From contig NZ_SDJP01000029.1 in NCBI RefSeq assembly GCF_004114995.1, positions 1-34,657 on the forward strand: a stretch of DNA of 34,657 bases. The letters are read 5' to 3'. How positions within the stretch are numbered: the stretch's first letter is position 1; the number at the start of each line of letters is the position of its first letter. The position numbers and the translations under genes were made by a program. This document shows, piece after piece, positions 31,885-34,657 of the stretch. The stretch is from Halorubrum amylolyticum (GTDB lineage: Archaea > Halobacteriota > Halobacteria > Halobacteriales > Haloferacaceae). A model generated the notes under the pieces. That model was not told where the DNA came from. It did not search any database and was given only the letters and a program-made list of their open reading frames with translations.

Positions 31885-34050
31885 ATGACGTTCACGATCG
31901 ATTTCCTTGACGATGGTCGCGTTCTTGAATGGGAAGCGACCGATGATGGCGCCACCATGACCGAACGCGACGACTACACTCCCCGTTTCTTCGTCGCAGC
32001 ACGTGACCCTGACACCGACATCGATCTTACACAACTTCATTCACGATACGAACGGCACCCTGACGTCGTCACGACCGAATCCGTGTCGCGGCGCTCCGGC
32101 TTCAGGCGTGACGACGAGCGCGCTCTGGCTGTCGACGTCAGCCATGTCGACCGCGTCACACCGCTTGCGCGACAGGCACACCAACTGTCAGCGTACCCCG
32201 TTGGAGATCTCGCCTGCTTCAACGTCGATTTCTCACGGGAGTTTCGCTACTGTCTGGAGACGAATCGCGATCCAACGCCGGCGGCGGAACTGTCGACGCT
32301 CCGGCTCGGTATTCCAGTGACCGAGACAGGCCAAGACACGTACAGCGAGCTCACAATTGCGGGCGAGACTGTAACCGGGTCAGCAGGAGACATCCTCACC
32401 ACCGTTCAAGCGGCGATCGAGACACACGACCCAGACATCCTCGTCTGCTCGACGAGCGAGATCGTCCCGACGCTGTACGAGATGGCGACGGCTGCCGGCG
32501 TCGACGACTTCTCGCTGAGTCGGTGGCCGGACGTCGACTACCAGCAGCTTGCGAGCCGGTCGACGTACGCGAGCTACGGCCGCGTCGGCCACTCGCCGGC
32601 GCGGTACAACGTGCCCGGCCGGGCGATCATCGACGAGTCGAACACGTTCTTCTATGGAGAGACGAACCTCGATGGCGTCCTCGACCTCGTGTCGCGATCG
32701 AAAAAGCCCGTCCAAGAGCTCGCATGGGCGTCAATCGGGAACGTCCTCACCGCGATCCAGATCTGTGAGGCCCACGACCGCGGCGTCCTCGTCCCATGGA
32801 ACTCCTGGCGCCACGAGTTCTACAAGCCGATGGGGACGCTCCACGACGCCGACCGCGGCGGCTTCATCTTCGCGCCCGAGGTCGGCCTCCACGAGAACGT
32901 CCACGAACTCGACTTTTCGAGTCTGTACCCGAACATCATCTGTACGCGGAACGTCTCACCGGACGTCATTCGGTGTGACTGCCACAGCGACCGCAAGGAC
33001 GTCCCCGGCCTCGGATACTCAATTTGTGACGACCAAGGCTACCTCGTCGACGTCCTCCAGCCGATCATCGACGCTCGCGACGAGATCAAGGCGGCCATCC
33101 ATCGCGAGAAGGAACGGAACGACCCCGACAACGACCGGCTGGCGGAACTCAAGGGGCGGTCGGGTGCGCTGAAGTGGATTCTCGTCGCCTGCTTCGGGTA
33201 TCAAGGATTCAGCAACGCGAAGTTCGGCCGTATCGAGTGCCACGAGGCAATCAACGCATTCGCTCGTGAGATTCTGCTGACGGCGAAACAGCAGCTGGAG
33301 AACGGCGGCTGGCGCGTCGTCCACGGCATCGTTGACTCCATCTGGGTAATCCCGGACCCCGATGTCGACGACGATGATCGCGAGGACCTTGAGACGCTCG
33401 CGACGGCGATCACGGAACGCGTCGAAATTCGGCTCGAACACGAAGCCCACTACGACTGGGTGGCGTTCGTGCCGCAGCGCAAGAGCAACGCCGGCGCACT
33501 CACGAAGTATTTCGGCAAGGTGGCTGGCAACGACGATTTCAAGATCAGAGGGATCGAAGCTCGCCAGCGGTCGACCCCATCGTTCATCGAGGACATCCAG
33601 CGGGACTGTCTCGAACGGTTCGACGCGACTCGATCTCCGGACGCCGTACTCGACTGTCTCCAAGACGCCATCAAGCGCCTCCACGCTGGAACGGTGCCGG
33701 TCGAGCAGCTCGTCGAACGGAATCGTGTCTCCAAGCCGCTGGAGGGATATACGCAAAACACCCAGAATGTGGCGGCGCTGAAGCGGGCTCGCGATCAAGA
33801 TCTCGCTGTTCATCCAGGCCAAGACATCGAGTACGTGGTCGTCGACGACGAGAAAAGCTCGCGAGAACGGGTCGCGTTGGCTCACGAGGAGATCGAGTCG
33901 TACGATGCGTCGTACTACGAGACGCAACTTATCAGAGCTGTCGAGAGTGTGCTGTCACCGCTTGGCTGGGATCGGGCGGAGATTCGTCGAGAACTCACGG
34001 AGACGCGGGTCCCGAAGTTGGCAGCGTACACGAGCACAGAGAACAGTTAA
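31885..34050 (+). CDS. Family B DNA polymerase (PolB2-like), exonuclease site lost
   Basis: A 721-residue DNA polymerase. Motif A ELDFSSLYPNII is intact (Asp343). Motif B is GALKWILVACFGYQGF, keeping Lys430 but not the usual Asn/Ser. Motif C is HGIVDSIWV (480-488): of the normal DTD only the second Asp (D484) remains. In the N-terminal exonuclease fold the expected D-x-E strand reads LSTLRLGIPV, and the N-x-x-x-F-D strand reads DILVCSTSEI, so proofreading residues are absent. This combination is typical of the archaeal PolB2 group, linked to damage tolerance. Leaderless promoter: TATAG at 31855-31859, 28 nt before ATG. Downstream, the stop codon lies inside inverted-repeat copy 6. A separate exonuclease is encoded at 29165. 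Confidence 0.9.
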   Translation: MTFTIDFLDDGRVLEWEATDDGATMTERDDYTPRFFVAARDPDTDIDLTQLHSRYERHPDVVTTESVSRRSGFRRDDERALAVDVSHVDRVTPLARQAHQLSAYPVGDLACFNVDFSREFRYCLETNRDPTPAAELSTLRLGIPVTETGQDTYSELTIAGETVTGSAGDILTTVQAAIETHDPDILVCSTSEIVPTLYEMATAAGVDDFSLSRWPDVDYQQLASRSTYASYGRVGHSPARYNVPGRAIIDESNTFFYGETNLDGVLDLVSRSKKPVQELAWASIGNVLTAIQICEAHDRGVLVPWNSWRHEFYKPMGTLHDADRGGFIFAPEVGLHENVHELDFSSLYPNIICTRNVSPDVIRCDCHSDRKDVPGLGYSICDDQGYLVDVLQPIIDARDEIKAAIHREKERNDPDNDRLAELKGRSGALKWILVACFGYQGFSNAKFGRIECHEAINAFAREILLTAKQQLENGGWRVVHGIVDSIWVIPDPDVDDDDREDLETLATAITERVEIRLEHEAHYDWVAFVPQRKSNAGALTKYFGKVAGNDDFKIRGIEARQRSTPSFIEDIQRDCLERFDATRSPDAVLDCLQDAIKRLHAGTVPVEQLVERNRVSKPLEGYTQNTQNVAALKRARDQDLAVHPGQDIEYVVVDDEKSSRERVALAHEEIESYDASYYETQLIRAVESVLSPLGWDRAEIRRELTETRVPKLAAYTSTENS

Positions 34051-34079
34051 CCAACACAGCGGAGTGGGTTTGTTGGTTA
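34047..34079. repeat. TTAACCAAC/GTTGGTTA inverted repeat, copy 6 (short spacer)
   Basis: Arms at 34047-34055 and 34072-34079 with a spacer of 16 nt instead of 23-24, and the last A replaced by C. The left arm contains the polB TAA stop codon. Confidence 0.85.
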
Positions 34080-34101
34080 CCTAAGATCCCTTTGAGGTCG
34101 A

Positions 34102-34483
34102 ACCCCCACACCCCGTGTGCGATATGAAATTGCGAAGATGGTGGGAGGGGTGATCGGGGAGAGAGACCACGAAGTATCGGGAATCCGCGATTTTACGGAG
34201 AAGAGGTCTCAAAGACATCGATATCAAGACAGGCTATATTTTGGAAACCTTTACATAGCCGCTCTGTCAACCATAGCCGCAATGGGGCTAAGGTCGGTTG
34301 AAACGAAACAGTATGTTTCGTGATATAACCGAACTTGTCCGGGGCTTTATTCCTTCGTGAGCTGAACGTCTCTGTCGGTTTATCGTCTTCTCGTGGACTC
34401 TCTCACTGAATACCGACATCTTTGGATGGTTCGTCCGTGCCTACCTTCTCGTCAAATTCATATCGCACACGGGGTGTGGGGGT
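34102..34483. repeat. 27-bp perfect inverted repeat enclosing about 330 nt (MITE-like or origin-like)
   Basis: The arm at 34102-34128 begins ACCCCCACACCCCGTGTG and ends CGATATGAA; its exact reverse complement is at 34457-34483. The interior has an AT-rich part (GGCTATATTTTGGAAACCTT) and a 68-codon open frame with no recognisable product. No target duplication longer than two bases is visible. It could be a small non-autonomous transposable element, or a pair of initiator sites around an unwinding region. The rest of the 607-nt gene-free end (34484-34657) shows nothing further. Confidence 0.7.
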
Positions 34484-34657
34484 GACTTATCGACGAGATC
34501 AGACTCTACTCGGGATATTCAAGAGATATTTTTCGGCACATCTGGTCGAGAATACGTCCAGTGTATGTGTTTACCCCGAGGTCTCGACAGCCGGCACAGC
34601 GTGAGCCCGTGAGATAACCTCATTATTGCTGACGACTCGACGAAGTTCTTCGTATGG

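Noticed and set aside
33019..33927. 302-codon minus-strand frame opposite polB
   Set aside because: Antisense shadow created by GC-rich third positions of a gene with polymerase motifs.
34117..34323. 68-codon frame inside the 27-bp inverted repeat as a transposase
   Set aside because: Too short and without DDE, HUH or recombinase residues; it overlaps the left arm.

Overview
The window is haloarchaeal (class Halobacteria) and accessory in character, most likely a megaplasmid or a replicon-like island. The evidence is the acidic protein composition, leaderless-type promoters with TATA boxes about 25-30 nt before the ATG, haloarchaeal IS families (IS5-type and ISH8), two Orc1/Cdc6 genes, haloarchaeal origin boxes, a type IV pilin and several haloarchaea-restricted hypothetical families. 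No tRNA, rRNA or CRISPR array was found.

Layout. Positions 1-760 hold a 5'-cut IS5 transposase. Positions 1300-6850 hold small genes: a TRAM protein, a DUF6788-like protein, tiny zinc ribbons, a pilin, a LAGLIDADG-like protein, and decayed remnants. Positions 6860-8350 hold a toxin-antitoxin locus whose toxin gene is dead. Positions 8900-12240 are a replication module: orc1/cdc6 with clustered inverted origin boxes on both sides, a decayed orc 3' end, and a PD-(D/E)xK-like gene. Positions 12350-15440 hold DUF6884-like, helix-hairpin-helix and alpha/beta-hydrolase genes. Positions 15550-18122 are an operon of an ADP-ribosylglycohydrolase and both exonuclease VII subunits, the large one with a C-terminal membrane segment. 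Positions 18278-25537 hold a second Orc-like ATPase, a 1411-residue sacsin-like ATPase/DUF3883 protein, an SRAP (HMCES/YedK) protein and a membrane Mrr-like nuclease. The Mrr-like gene has lost its native end to an ISH8 copy (25505-26906) with a visible 10-bp target duplication. The ISH8 transposase is itself frameshifted. Positions 27700-34080 hold a repair-polymerase cassette: a RadA-like protein without a P-loop, a small coiled-coil protein, a stand-alone DEDD 3'-5' exonuclease, winged-helix regulators with a toxin-like partner, and a family B polymerase whose own exonuclease residues are gone. A 27-bp inverted-repeat element of about 380 bp closes the window.

Most notable signals. (1) Six copies of an inverted repeat, TTAACCAACA...TGTTGGTTAA, with arms usually 23-24 nt apart, sit in intergenic DNA across the window. 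Two lie upstream of the two polymerase-cassette transcription units and one lies at the polymerase stop codon. I do not recognise this element. (2) The RadA-like / small protein / exonuclease / PolB set looks like an archaeal analogue of the bacterial ImuA-ImuB-DnaE2 mutasome, with proofreading encoded in trans. (3) Two genes (the sacsin-like giant and the HhH protein) are bounded by an intact neighbour and an in-frame remnant of the same neighbour's 3' end, a footprint of insertion or of tandem duplication and decay.
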